DNA of 64,000 nucleotides from Anaerococcus octavius (GTDB lineage Bacteria; Bacillota; Clostridia; Tissierellales; Peptoniphilaceae): NCBI RefSeq assembly GCF_900445265.1, contig NZ_UFTA01000002.1, positions 1,736,001 to 1,800,000 of the forward strand, read 5' to 3'. Shown piece by piece: positions 16,655 to 26,152 of this stretch (position 1 is its first letter; each line of letters starts with the position of its first letter). The notes under the pieces were generated by a model. It saw only the letters and a program-made list of their open reading frames with translations, ran no database searches and was not told where the DNA came from. The position numbers and the translations under genes were made by a program.

Positions 16655-17266
16655 TTACTCTTCTTCCATTTCTTTTTGATACTCATTATACTTTTCTTGC
16701 CAGTATACTTTGTCGCTTTCATCTATTTTTCTAATAATTTTACAAGGATTGCCTGCTGCTATTACTCCTTTTGGAATATTTTTTACAATTACTGATCCTG
16801 CTCCTATTATAGATCCTTCACCTATACTTACTCCTCCAATAATTGTGACATTTCCTCCTATCCAAACGTCATTTTCTATTTTTATAGGCTCTGCGTATTC
16901 TATAAATGTTCTTCTTATTTCCGGATCCTTTGGATGATTTGGTGTCAGAAATGTGCAATCTGGACCTATTAGCACATTGTCTCCTATGTAAACTGGTGCA
17001 CAATCTAGGATTGATACATTAAAATTTAGATATGAATGATCGCCTATATAAGTATTGTGACCGTAGTCAAATCTAAATGGAGGGGTTACCATTGAATCTT
17101 TGCCAAATTTACCAAAAATATTTTTAGCTTTTTCTCTAATTTCTTCTGCTGTTATCGAATTGTTAAAATCTTGCATTTTTCGGCGAGCTTCATACATATC
17201 TTCGCGAAGTTTTTTATCTCCCATATAAAGCTTGCCGTTTATCATTCTTTGTTTTTGTTCTTTCAT
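16655..17266 (-). CDS. sugar O-acetyltransferase (maltose/galactoside acetyltransferase family)
   Basis: A 203-residue left-handed beta-helix acetyltransferase that moves acetyl from acetyl-CoA to a sugar hydroxyl. The N-terminal Mac domain (MINGKLYMGDKKLREDMYEA) precedes hexapeptide repeats. The catalytic His is expected in FLTPNHPKDPEIR, and the coil with VWIGGNVTIIGGVSIGEGS is typical of LacA/Maa. It is transcribed away from the MATE gene. The acceptor sugar is unknown; a detoxifying role for non-metabolised sugars is the usual suggestion for the family. Confidence 0.9.
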   Translation of the reverse strand: MKEQKQRMINGKLYMGDKKLREDMYEARRKMQDFNNSITAEEIREKAKNIFGKFGKDSMVTPPFRFDYGHNTYIGDHSYLNFNVSILDCAPVYIGDNVLIGPDCTFLTPNHPKDPEIRRTFIEYAEPIKIENDVWIGGNVTIIGGVSIGEGSIIGAGSVIVKNIPKGVIAAGNPCKIIRKIDESDKVYWQEKYNEYQKEMEEE

Positions 17267-17344
17267 ATCAAAACCATACCCTCTAAGCTTTAAATGACAA
17301 TTTTAATCTAAAGTTGTAAAATATTATCATCAAAGGAGCAAATT

Positions 17345-18682
17345 ATGAATCAAAATGTAAACTTAACTAAGGGCGATATTACAAAATCTCTTTTAAAATT
17401 ATCTTTACCTCTGGCTCTTACAGCCTTTATTCAAATTACATATGGTTTTGTTGATATGTTTTTTATAGGTCGTTTGGGATCAAATGCCCTTGCTGGTGTT
17501 GGCCTTGCCGGATTTTTAATCTGGATTGCAAATGCCATAACTATGGTTCCAAAGGTTGGTATGGGAGTTTTGGCTTCTCAAGCTTTTGGTAGGCAAAATA
17601 CAAAAGAAACCATTAGGATTTTAAATAATGGATATATTCTAACATTTATTTTGGCTATTATTTACACTATCATTTTGCTGATTTTTGGCAAATTATATGT
17701 TGGTTTTTTTAAGTTATCTGACGTTGCCAGTTCTTATGCACGTGAATACATATTTATTTTGGCCATTGGAATTGTATTTTTCCTTATAAATCCTGTTTTG
17801 TCACAAAGCTTTCAGTCCTTGGGTAATTCTCTTACTCCTTTTATAATCAATTCTATAGGACTTATTGCAAATATTATTTTAGATCCACTTTTGATATTTG
17901 GTTTAGGTCCATTTCCTAGAATGGAAGTTCGTGGAGCTGCTATTGCTACTGTTTTAGCTCAAGTTGTTGTTACAATTATCTTTGTAATAGTTATTTTTAA
18001 TAATAATGAATTACTTAAAAATTCTATAAATAGATTAGATTATCATAGAAATTGGATGGGTCAAATTTTTAGATTGGGAACTCCATCTGCCCTTATGAAT
18101 GTTTATATGGCAGTTGTAAGTGTAATTTTAAATAAATTTATGGCAGGCTTTGGTGAGGCGGCAGTGGCAGCTTATTCTGTAGGTAGCCAATTGGAGTCCA
18201 TAACTTGGAATACAAGCGAAGGTTTACAAATAGGTATTGCAGCTATGGTTGGTCAAAATTATGGAGCGGAACTTTTTGAAAGAGTAAAGAAGGTAATAAA
18301 AAAATCTTTTGAAATTGTCTTTATAATTGGTGCTATTTCAATGCTAGTATTATATTTTTTCAGATATCCGCTAATAAAAATATTTGTTCCAAATGACACA
18401 GAAACAATAAAACTTGGAGCCTTGTACTTAGCAATTTTATCAGTTTCCCAAATATTTATGGCAGTGGAAATTGGACTTACTGGTGCTTTTAACGGCATGG
18501 GGGATACAAAAACTCCTGCCCGTATTGCAATAATTTTTAATACTTTAAGAATACCATTTTCAATATTATTTATGCCTATGTTTGGTGTAGCAGGAGTATG
18601 GATTGCCATGACCTTTACTTCTATACTCAAAGGATTATTTAATAGCGGTCTAATCCTTAAAAAAATAAAAAGAGAGCTATAA
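17345..18682 (+). CDS. MATE family efflux transporter
   Basis: A 445-residue membrane protein with about twelve transmembrane segments, of the multidrug and toxin extrusion family. The N-terminal LPLALTAFIQITYGFVDMFF and the repeat in the second half (LGTPSALMNVYMAVVSVILN) show the two homologous six-helix bundles. ATG 17345 has an AAAGGAGC site. It is divergent from the acetyltransferase and closed by a long terminator. Export is driven by sodium or protons; substrates are unknown. Confidence 0.9.
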   Translation: MNQNVNLTKGDITKSLLKLSLPLALTAFIQITYGFVDMFFIGRLGSNALAGVGLAGFLIWIANAITMVPKVGMGVLASQAFGRQNTKETIRILNNGYILTFILAIIYTIILLIFGKLYVGFFKLSDVASSYAREYIFILAIGIVFFLINPVLSQSFQSLGNSLTPFIINSIGLIANIILDPLLIFGLGPFPRMEVRGAAIATVLAQVVVTIIFVIVIFNNNELLKNSINRLDYHRNWMGQIFRLGTPSALMNVYMAVVSVILNKFMAGFGEAAVAAYSVGSQLESITWNTSEGLQIGIAAMVGQNYGAELFERVKKVIKKSFEIVFIIGAISMLVLYFFRYPLIKIFVPNDTETIKLGALYLAILSVSQIFMAVEIGLTGAFNGMGDTKTPARIAIIFNTLRIPFSILFMPMFGVAGVWIAMTFTSILKGLFNSGLILKKIKREL

Positions 18683-18687
18683 TAAAA

Positions 18688-18731
18688 TAAAGAACCTAGT
18701 AAAACAACTATTTTACTAGGTTCTTTATTTT
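18688..18731. terminator. strong terminator after the MATE gene
   Basis: AAAGAACCTAGTAAAA and its complement form a 16-bp stem with a CAACT loop, followed by TTTATTTT. Confidence 0.85.
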
Positions 18732-18762
18732 CAAAAAAATCTTACTTATAATATATCTGAAA

Positions 18763-18810
18763 TTTACAAATAGTATAGTTTTGTAAAATTTTTATTAAAA
18801 ACTTTTACAA
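18763..18810. promoter_or_regulatory. possible operator of the second sugar operon
   Basis: TTTACAA (18763-18769) and TTGTAAA (18781-18787) form an inverted repeat, and TTTTACAA recurs at 18802-18809. The remaining 18.73-19.01 kb gap holds only AT-rich leader with a GCATAT/ATATGC hairpin near 18937. Confidence 0.3.
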
Positions 18811-19013
18811 TTTATAAACTAAATTGACAATAAATACTAATTTCTAACATTTTTCTTTAATATCTAATTTTACATTTATCTTATATAGATTTAATAAAAG
18901 TAAATTATCCTTATACATGAATGCTGATCTAATTAAGCATATTTTTATATGCCTAAATTTCAAAATAAGAAAAAATCAAAAATTAAATTACTAAGAAACT
19001 AGAAGGAGCATGC

Positions 19014-20237
19014 ATGAGCAATATACAACTTGCGCATATCTACAAAGATTATACAGAAGGCCAACACGTGGTGAGAGATTTTAATCTTGATATTAAAGAT
19101 GGAGAATTTATCGTACTTGTTGGACCTAGTGGTTGTGGAAAATCTACAACACTCAGGATGATAGCAGGACTTGAAGATATTACTTCAGGAAAGCTATATT
19201 TTGAAGATAAACTTATGAATGATGTGCATCCCAAAGACCGCGATATAGCCATGGTTTTTCAAAACTATGCCCTATATCCACATATGACAGTTGCTGAAAA
19301 TATGGGATTTGGATTAAAAATGCAAAATAAAAGTCAAGATGAAATAAGAAAAACAGTTGAAAAAACAGCAGGCGTTATAGGTCTTACTGAGTATTTGGAC
19401 AGATTACCAAAAGAATTATCTGGTGGTCAACGCCAAAGGGTTGCTCTAGGACGTGCGATTTCAAGAAATCCTAAAGTATTTTTGATGGATGAACCTCTTT
19501 CTAATCTTGATGCCAAATTAAGAGTACAAACAAGATCAGAAATTTCTAACATCTCTAAAGAATTTGGAAACACAACAATATATGTAACTCACGATCAAGT
19601 AGAAGCTATGACTATGGCAGATAGGATTGTTTTAATGCGAGATGGCATTATCCAACAAGTATCTAGACCAAAGGATATTTATTTATATCCAAATAATATT
19701 TTTGTAGCAGGATTTATGGGTTCGCCTGCTATGAATTTTATTTCGGTAACACTAACTGAAGATGGACTAAAAACTGGTGATGGCATTATAAAACTAAATG
19801 AAAGTATCCTTACTCAATTAACCTTTAAAGGTTATATGAACAAGGAATTAATTTTTGGTATACGTCCAGAAAATATTGTATTAGCTCGCGAATTAAATGA
19901 ATCGAATGATCGATATGTGCCATTTAGTACCAAGGTGCATTTGGCAGAAATGTTAGGGTCTGAAACATTAATTCACTTTTTAGTTGAAAATCAAAATATT
20001 ATTGCAAAAATAAATACCCTTGATGAGTTTACTAGAAATCAAGATTTAACCCTTGCCTTTGACCTAGACTTTGCAAATTTCTTTGACAAAGATACTACAG
20101 ATAGAATTGTACTTGATAATGAAAAAAATTATCAAAATCTAAAAAAGAAAGGAGGCAGAGCTAGTGGAAAATCAGACGAGCAATTTGACAAATCAAATCA
20201 GCCAAACAGCACATATAGCAAAGCACACAGTTTCTAG
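19014..20237 (+). CDS. sugar ABC transporter ATP-binding protein (MsmX/UgpC-like)
   Basis: A 407-residue CUT1-type ATPase with Walker A GPSGCGKST (about residue 37), signature LSGGQRQR, Walker B VFLMDEPLSNLD and VTHDQVEA switch, followed by the MalK-like regulatory domain (FGIRPENIVLA). Compared with its homologue at 3.2 kb it has an extra hydrophilic C-terminal tail of about 30 residues (from KKGGRASGK on) that is encoded in the overlap with the next gene. The tail probably arose because the ribosome site and start of the permease lie inside this gene. AAGGAG precedes ATG 19014. It should energise the LplB/LplC permease pair encoded next. Confidence 0.92.
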   Translation: MSNIQLAHIYKDYTEGQHVVRDFNLDIKDGEFIVLVGPSGCGKSTTLRMIAGLEDITSGKLYFEDKLMNDVHPKDRDIAMVFQNYALYPHMTVAENMGFGLKMQNKSQDEIRKTVEKTAGVIGLTEYLDRLPKELSGGQRQRVALGRAISRNPKVFLMDEPLSNLDAKLRVQTRSEISNISKEFGNTTIYVTHDQVEAMTMADRIVLMRDGIIQQVSRPKDIYLYPNNIFVAGFMGSPAMNFISVTLTEDGLKTGDGIIKLNESILTQLTFKGYMNKELIFGIRPENIVLARELNESNDRYVPFSTKVHLAEMLGSETLIHFLVENQNIIAKINTLDEFTRNQDLTLAFDLDFANFFDKDTTDRIVLDNEKNYQNLKKKGGRASGKSDEQFDKSNQPNSTYSKAHSF

Positions 20238-21192
20238 CCTAGCAAATAATAATGAGAACGATCCATACTTTAAGCCAGTGGAAAAAACTATATGGCAAAA
20301 AATTGCAAAATATAAAACTTTTTATCTAATGCTTACACCTGCTATTTTGTTTTTTATTGTATTTTCTTATTGGCCAATGACAGGAAATATTCTAGCTTTT
20401 AGAAAATTTTCTTTTAATTCTGGAATGTATGGTAAAGGCTGGGTAGGACTACAATATTTTAGAGAGTTTTTTACTGATAGGCAAACTCCTATTTATATTA
20501 GAAATACCCTCATTATTTCAGCTATAAAACTATTTGTTTATTTACCTTTCCCAATAATTTTAGCTTTAATTTTTAATGAAATAGTAAATACCAAGCACAG
20601 ATCATTTTTTCAATCAGTTACATATTTACCTTATTTTATATCTTGGGTGGTAGTAATTGGTATGCTAAATAAACTTTTTGCTCCAAATACAGGACTTATC
20701 AATAATCTATTAAGAAATATGGGAATTAGTGATGGATCTAAATTTTATATGATGGAAAACAAATTCTTCTATCCAGCGGTATTTGGAGCCTATTTATGGA
20801 AGAATGTTGGTTGGGACTCAATAATTTATTATGCTGCAATCATGGGCATCTCACCATCCCTTTACGAAGCAGCAGCCATAGATGGAGCAAATAGATTAAA
20901 GCAAACTCGTCACGTAACCCTACCAGGGATTTCGAAAACAATTATGATCTTATTTATCATCTCTCTAGGTGGAATATTATCAGCTGGATTTGATCAAGTA
21001 TACTTGATGCAAAATCCAGGTAACTATCAAGTATCGGAAATAATCGATACATATGTAGTAAAAACAGGGCTTGAAAAAGCCAGATATGGTCCAGCAACAG
21101 CTGTTGGTCTTATCCAAGGACTTGTAGGACTTGGTTTAACAGTTGGAGTAAACAAGTTAGCCGACAAATACGGTGAAAATTCTTTATGGTAA
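20164..21192 (+). CDS. oligosaccharide ABC transporter permease (LplB-like)
   Basis: A 342-residue permease of the LplB/YtcP-YteP class (COG4209). The start is GTG 20164, 8 bases after AAAGGAGG, and overlaps the ATPase gene by 74 bases in another frame. An unusual hydrophilic, Asn- and Gln-rich N-terminal stretch of about 45 residues precedes the first membrane segment (FYLMLTPAILFFIVFSYWPM). Family marks are FRKFSFNSGMYGKGWVGLQY and the EAA loop YEAAAIDGANRLKQTRHVTL. With LplC and the lipoprotein below it forms a complex-carbohydrate importer. Confidence 0.9.
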   Translation: MENQTSNLTNQISQTAHIAKHTVSSLANNNENDPYFKPVEKTIWQKIAKYKTFYLMLTPAILFFIVFSYWPMTGNILAFRKFSFNSGMYGKGWVGLQYFREFFTDRQTPIYIRNTLIISAIKLFVYLPFPIILALIFNEIVNTKHRSFFQSVTYLPYFISWVVVIGMLNKLFAPNTGLINNLLRNMGISDGSKFYMMENKFFYPAVFGAYLWKNVGWDSIIYYAAIMGISPSLYEAAAIDGANRLKQTRHVTLPGISKTIMILFIISLGGILSAGFDQVYLMQNPGNYQVSEIIDTYVVKTGLEKARYGPATAVGLIQGLVGLGLTVGVNKLADKYGENSLW

Positions 21193-21203
21193 GAGGAGAA
21201 ATT

Positions 21204-22976
21204 ATGAATCTTAAAAAAACATTTAGCAAAGCACTGCTAATGGCAATGAGCTTAGTTGCCCTAACAGCTTGTGGTAATAATGAAAACAACACCACAAGTG
21301 ATAACAAGACAGAAACAACACAATCAGCAGAAAATAAAACAGAAGATAAAGATAAAGCTGATAATAAAGATACTGCTGAAAATAAAAAGGACAAACCAGA
21401 TACATGGATAGCTGATCGTGAAATTAAACTTTTAGTATTTGAATCAGCTGGAGATACTGGTGAAGGTACAATGAGTCCAGAAATTGCTCAATACATCAAA
21501 GATAGAACAGGTATTACACTAACAATCGAATCTGTATCCAACGAAGATTCTTATGAAGCGCTAGCTGCAGGACTTTCTTCAGGAGATCTTCCAGATGCAG
21601 TAGCATTTTACTTAGATAACTCTGGTAGACCAGAATTCCCATTATTATTAAAAGCAAGTAATGAAGGAATGTTTGCTGATATTTCTAAACCGCTTAAAGA
21701 AAGTAAAATATACGGAAAATATTTTGAAGATGGATACTTACCAGCAGATACCAAAGATAATATCATGATGAGAGATGATCAAGATGGTGCAACATATCTA
21801 GTTCATATGTCTATTAATAGAAATCCTGCAGAGGCAGGTCGTAAAACAATCGGTGGTATGTATATGAGAAAAGATATTGCTGAAGATCTTGGAGTAAAAA
21901 CTGACGATATTAAAACTACAGAACAAATGCAAGAACTTCTTGAAAAAATTAAAAAAGGTAATTATAAAGATAAAAATGGTAACCCTGTGATACCACTTGG
22001 ACCAACAAGCTGGGGTGGATCTGATAGACCTTGGCCATACAGAGATATGGTTTGGGAAGGTGAAGGAGCTCAAAAATTCCTAAAAGATGGTGATAAAGTA
22101 AAACACGAATGCATGACAGACTATGCAGAAAAGAGAGTTGCAAAAGTTCGTAAATGGCTTGCTGATGGACTTATGGACCCAGAATTCTATACAATGGAAG
22201 AAACTCGTGCTCAAGAAGGAATTCAAAACGGATCATTTGCAATAGTTGCTGATTCTCATAATTACAGACCAGAAATTGCAAATGGTGAATGGATACCACT
22301 AGGAGACTTAAATAGAGCTGATGGATCTGATAATATGATTATGCCATATAAATCCGGTTATACAGGTTGGGCTATTCCATCAACAACAAAAAATCCTGAA
22401 GAAATTGTAAAATTTGCTGATTGGATGGCTTCTAAGGAAGGTAAATTACTTTATTTCTACGGATTGGAAGGTAAACATTACGATATGGTAGATGGAAAAC
22501 CAGTTCCTAAAAAAGAGTTAGTTAAAGAAGCAGAAGAAAATCCAGATGAAGCTATTAAAGAAGGATTTAGAGGAGTAAGAGCATTCTGGGGTGAGCATTT
22601 TGCTTATACAGATATGGATAATTATGAAGATTTTGGTGAAGAATCCTGGGGTGATAGTGTAAGAGATGAAGGTGGTAGTGAAGCTGAAAAGATTATTGAA
22701 GAATATAACTACGATGAAAAATACAAAAATAAGGAAGTTATAGATGGTCTCTACCCAAGAGCTTATCTCTACGAATTTGAAGGTGAAGATGGTAATCTAT
22801 CACAAGCACTTGATGACTGGGACGACACAATAATAAAAGCTTATTATGCAAAAAGTGATGATGAAGCAAAAGCACTATTAGATCAAGCAAGTAAGGATCT
22901 TGAAAATGCTGGGATAAAAGATTTCTGCAAATTCTTAGAAGATAAAGAAAAAGATGGAGATGTAATATTCTATTAA
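21204..22976 (+). CDS. LplA-like extracellular solute-binding lipoprotein
   Basis: A 590-residue lipoprotein binding subunit. ATG 21204 is chosen because AGAGGAG lies 5 bases before it; ATG 21186 overlaps the ribosome site and the permease end. The signal peptide ends at lipidated Cys23 (MSLVALTAC). A long Asn/Thr/Lys/Asp linker (residues about 24-70) spaces the binding domain from the membrane. The length and motifs (DLPDAVAFYLDN, FADWMASKEGKLLYFYGLEG) match the LplA/YtcQ group that binds oligosaccharides. A hairpin terminator separates it from the second permease, probably giving extra binding protein relative to permease. Confidence 0.88.
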   Translation: MNLKKTFSKALLMAMSLVALTACGNNENNTTSDNKTETTQSAENKTEDKDKADNKDTAENKKDKPDTWIADREIKLLVFESAGDTGEGTMSPEIAQYIKDRTGITLTIESVSNEDSYEALAAGLSSGDLPDAVAFYLDNSGRPEFPLLLKASNEGMFADISKPLKESKIYGKYFEDGYLPADTKDNIMMRDDQDGATYLVHMSINRNPAEAGRKTIGGMYMRKDIAEDLGVKTDDIKTTEQMQELLEKIKKGNYKDKNGNPVIPLGPTSWGGSDRPWPYRDMVWEGEGAQKFLKDGDKVKHECMTDYAEKRVAKVRKWLADGLMDPEFYTMEETRAQEGIQNGSFAIVADSHNYRPEIANGEWIPLGDLNRADGSDNMIMPYKSGYTGWAIPSTTKNPEEIVKFADWMASKEGKLLYFYGLEGKHYDMVDGKPVPKKELVKEAEENPDEAIKEGFRGVRAFWGEHFAYTDMDNYEDFGEESWGDSVRDEGGSEAEKIIEEYNYDEKYKNKEVIDGLYPRAYLYEFEGEDGNLSQALDDWDDTIIKAYYAKSDDEAKALLDQASKDLENAGIKDFCKFLEDKEKDGDVIFY

Positions 22977-22993
22977 TATTAAAAAAAGAAAAG

Positions 22994-23029
22994 TTTCTCC
23001 GGAAATGAATTTTTCGGAGAATTCTTTTA
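22994..23029 (+). terminator. intra-operon attenuating terminator
   Basis: TTTCTCCG and CGGAGAA arms enclose a 13-base loop and run into TTCTTTTAA. Placed between the binding protein and the LplC-like permease, it may lower expression of the downstream genes. Confidence 0.65.
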
Positions 23030-23042
23030 ATTAGGGAGGATT

Positions 23043-23948
23043 ATGGAAAGCTCAAAAAAAGCCATCCAAACAAATAGATGGGCACAAGTTATATTTTATA
23101 TTATTTTGATACTCATGGCTCTTGCAATTATTTTGCCATTTTTGCACATCCTAGCCCTTGCTTTTAACTCTGGACAAGATGCAGCTAGTGGAGGAATTGC
23201 TTTTTTTCCAAGGAAATTTACTTTAGAAAACTTTAAAGAAGTTTTTAAGCAAGATAATCTAATAAATGGATTTTTTATTTCTATTTTCAGAACCGTACTA
23301 GGTACTGTTCTAGGAGTGTTTTTAATGTCTATGGCTGCATGGGCACTTACCATTCCAGATTTACCAGGTAGGGGCAAGATTACATTTTTTATATTTTTCA
23401 CCATGCTTTTTGGTGGAGGAACTATTCCTTATTATTTGGTTTTAAGCCAATTGGGACTTACAAATACTGTTTGGGTTTATATTATACCAAGCCTTTATAG
23501 TGTGACAAATATTTTGCTACTTAGATCTGCATTTTCTCAAGTGCCTATGAGCCTTGTTGAAGCAGCAAGAATAGATGGCATGAAAGAATTTAGGATATTT
23601 ACAGATATGGTACTACCAATGAGCAAGCCAACCCTTGCAACAGTTACACTTTTTACAGCTGTTGGTCATTGGAATGACTGGTTTGCAGGAAGTTTTTATG
23701 TTAGAAATCAAAAATTAAAACCACTTGCTACAATATTGCAAGATATGCTAACCCGCCAACAAGGTCTTGCGGATATTTTGGCTAGAAACTCAGGTGCTGC
23801 CTACCAACAACTTGATAGAGTACAAGTAACTGGAGATTCATTGCAAATGGCAACTATAATAGTAGTAATACTTCCAATTGTAATAATGTATCCATTTATA
23901 CAAAAATATTTTGTTCAAGGTATCACCATAGGATCAGTAAAGGAATAA
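23043..23948 (+). CDS. oligosaccharide ABC transporter permease (LplC-like)
   Basis: A 301-residue permease of the LplC/YtcP class (COG0395), six membrane segments. Recognised by ILPFLHILALAFNSGQDA near the start, the EAA loop LVEAARIDGMKEFRIFTDMV, and the C-terminal family stretch GDSLQMATIIVVILPIVIMY. GGGAGG precedes ATG 23043. It pairs with the LplB-like protein. The stop is followed after 1 base by the phosphoesterase start, so the operon continues. Confidence 0.92.
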   Translation: MESSKKAIQTNRWAQVIFYIILILMALAIILPFLHILALAFNSGQDAASGGIAFFPRKFTLENFKEVFKQDNLINGFFISIFRTVLGTVLGVFLMSMAAWALTIPDLPGRGKITFFIFFTMLFGGGTIPYYLVLSQLGLTNTVWVYIIPSLYSVTNILLLRSAFSQVPMSLVEAARIDGMKEFRIFTDMVLPMSKPTLATVTLFTAVGHWNDWFAGSFYVRNQKLKPLATILQDMLTRQQGLADILARNSGAAYQQLDRVQVTGDSLQMATIIVVILPIVIMYPFIQKYFVQGITIGSVKE

Positions 23949-23949
23949 T

Positions 23950-24828
23950 ATGGAATTTAAAAATAATACTTTTAAAATAGTACAATTCACAGATACACAC
24001 TTTGGAAATCTACCTCATCACGAGGATGATATTAAAACTTTCAGCTTAATTGATAAAGTTTTAAGAGATGAAAAACCAGATTTAATAGTTCACACAGGCG
24101 ATATTATGTGGTCAGATGGAGTCAAAGATTCTGATAAGGTCTTTCAAATTGTAATGGAATATTTTAATAAATACAATACTCCTCTTGCTATTACTTTTGG
24201 AAATCATGACAGCGAAGAAGGCATTACTCGCTCAGAACTAAGAGAAATTTATGATAAGATAATTACAAATAAACCAGAAAAAAAAGATAGCTTTATCATA
24301 GATGATAAGGAAAATTATGTAATCCCTCTAAGTGAGAATGGCAAAGAACTTGCATACTTATACTTTATCGATTCAGGTGCTGATGATAGATTAGGTTTTG
24401 GAACTTATGAGTGGGTTTTGCCAGAACAAGTGGAATGGTTCAGAAAAACATCTGATAAATATAAAAAAAATGATGGTGTAAAACGTGGTATAGTTTTCCA
24501 ACATATTCCACTTCCAGAATACTGGCAAAGTAAGGAAAATATCCTATCAGGAGTACAGGAAGAAACCAACGAAGAAATTTCTGCACCGAAAATAAATACA
24601 GGTTTATTTGCAAATATGCTACTAAATGGTGAAACCTGGGGCATGATAGTAGGTCATGACCATGAGAATAATTTTGATAGTACTTTATATGGTATCCACC
24701 TTGCCTACGCAAACTCTTCAGGATTCCAAGCTTATGGAGATGTCCCAAAAGGCGCAACAGTAATTGAAATTACAAAAGAACCATTCGCAATAAAAACTAG
24801 AAATATACAGATTGATGCAGATAGATAA
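23950..24828 (+). CDS. calcineurin-like metallophosphoesterase
   Basis: A 292-residue soluble metallophosphoesterase. The dinuclear metal site motifs are intact: FTDTHFG (D-x-H), HTGDIMW (GD), FGNHDSE (GNHD), FQHIPLPEYW and VGHDHENNF (GHxH-like). It is of the DR1281/Icc-like group seen next to polysaccharide utilisation genes. No signal peptide, so it acts in the cytosol. Placed within the sugar-import operon, it might dephosphorylate a sugar phosphate or phosphodiester from the imported compound; this is inference. Confidence 0.85.
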   Translation: MEFKNNTFKIVQFTDTHFGNLPHHEDDIKTFSLIDKVLRDEKPDLIVHTGDIMWSDGVKDSDKVFQIVMEYFNKYNTPLAITFGNHDSEEGITRSELREIYDKIITNKPEKKDSFIIDDKENYVIPLSENGKELAYLYFIDSGADDRLGFGTYEWVLPEQVEWFRKTSDKYKKNDGVKRGIVFQHIPLPEYWQSKENILSGVQEETNEEISAPKINTGLFANMLLNGETWGMIVGHDHENNFDSTLYGIHLAYANSSGFQAYGDVPKGATVIEITKEPFAIKTRNIQIDADR

Positions 24829-26152
24829 GAAACTTTTTACCAAAGAATACAAAGATCTATTTTGGCCCTTACTAGTGGAGCAAATTTTTCTTACCTTAAT
24901 AGGAAATTTTAATGTATTTTTATTCTCCCTATTTAATGACCAAATGGTAGCAGCAATTGGTATATCTGATCAACTTTTAAATATTTTTGCAATGATTACC
25001 AATATTGTAGTCCTTGGCGCCAGCATACTTATAATTCAAAATGCAGAAAAATCACGACTAACTTATGTAAAATCAATCCTTAAGGAATCTGTAATCTTAA
25101 ATGCAGTACTTGCAATTTTGATAGTGATAGCTGTATTTTTATTCAATAAAAATCTCCTTATGCTCATGCAAACGCCAATAGAACTTTTAGAAGAAACTTC
25201 TATATATATAAAGATAGTGTCTATTTCTATAATATTTTTGGCAATGACATCCCTTATACTTGGATGTCTTCGTGCCTTTGGTTTTGTAAAAATTGCTGTA
25301 AAAGTTTCGGTTACAAATACACTTTTGGTAATTTTAGGCAATTCTATAATAATTATATTTAATTTGGGTGGTATTTCTAATATAGCTCTTGCAACTCTTA
25401 TTTCAAGACTTTTGGGGATGCTTTTGACACTTTTTACCCTTAAAAAATATATTCCGGAATTATTTGATTTAAAAAAAGAATTAAGAAAAATTCCTCTTAA
25501 AAAAGAAATTTTGTCATTAGGTATTCCATCAGCTATGGAGCAAATTTCCTATAACTTTAGCCAAACAATTATAACTGCCATTATAGCATCTCTAGGAACT
25601 ATCGCTGTAAGTTCTAAAATCTATACACAAACTATAACTTCATTTATTTTTTCAATAGGTGTTGCAGCAGGAGTAGCTGGAAATCTTGTGATTGGAAATT
25701 TATATAGAAACAAAAAATATGATCAGATAAAATATTTTGCTGTAAGAAATGCAAATAGGATTAGCCTGATAGCTGCCGCAGTAAACTTGATTTTAGCATT
25801 ATTTGGTCAGTTTTTGGTAAGGATTTTTACAGACAATCCTGAGATTATAAAAATTGTAAGAGAGCTATTATTTTTCCAAATACTTTTAGATCCAATGAGA
25901 GTTGCTAACGAAGTTTTGGTAAATTCTTTAAATGTTTTAAAAGATGTAAAATTCCCTGTAATAGTTGGAATAATAACAACTTACGCTTTAGTAATTCCCT
26001 TGTCATACTTATTTGTAAAAAAACTCGGCTTTGATATAAGCTACGTTTGGTTAGTTTTTATCTTAGATGAAAGTCTTAGAAGATTTATTTTGACAAAAAG
26101 ATTCAAATCGAAGAGATGGATAAAGAAAGTAGATTACAATGACGAAAAATAA
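24815..26152 (+). CDS. MATE family transporter
   Basis: About 445 residues, twelve membrane segments in two repeats. Start taken at ATG 24815 (a TTG lies just before it); both are inside the 3' end of the phosphoesterase gene and no strong ribosome site is visible, so translation is likely coupled. The sequence is a diverged MATE (FWPLLVEQIFLTLIGNFNVF; LGIPSAMEQISYNFSQTIIT; DPMRVANEVLVNSLNVLKDV). Its place in a sugar operon is common for Firmicutes LplABC loci. It may export a by-product. It overlaps the YesL-like gene by 14 bases. Confidence 0.82.
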   Translation: MQIDKKLFTKEYKDLFWPLLVEQIFLTLIGNFNVFLFSLFNDQMVAAIGISDQLLNIFAMITNIVVLGASILIIQNAEKSRLTYVKSILKESVILNAVLAILIVIAVFLFNKNLLMLMQTPIELLEETSIYIKIVSISIIFLAMTSLILGCLRAFGFVKIAVKVSVTNTLLVILGNSIIIIFNLGGISNIALATLISRLLGMLLTLFTLKKYIPELFDLKKELRKIPLKKEILSLGIPSAMEQISYNFSQTIITAIIASLGTIAVSSKIYTQTITSFIFSIGVAAGVAGNLVIGNLYRNKKYDQIKYFAVRNANRISLIAAAVNLILALFGQFLVRIFTDNPEIIKIVRELLFFQILLDPMRVANEVLVNSLNVLKDVKFPVIVGIITTYALVIPLSYLFVKKLGFDISYVWLVFILDESLRRFILTKRFKSKRWIKKVDYNDEK

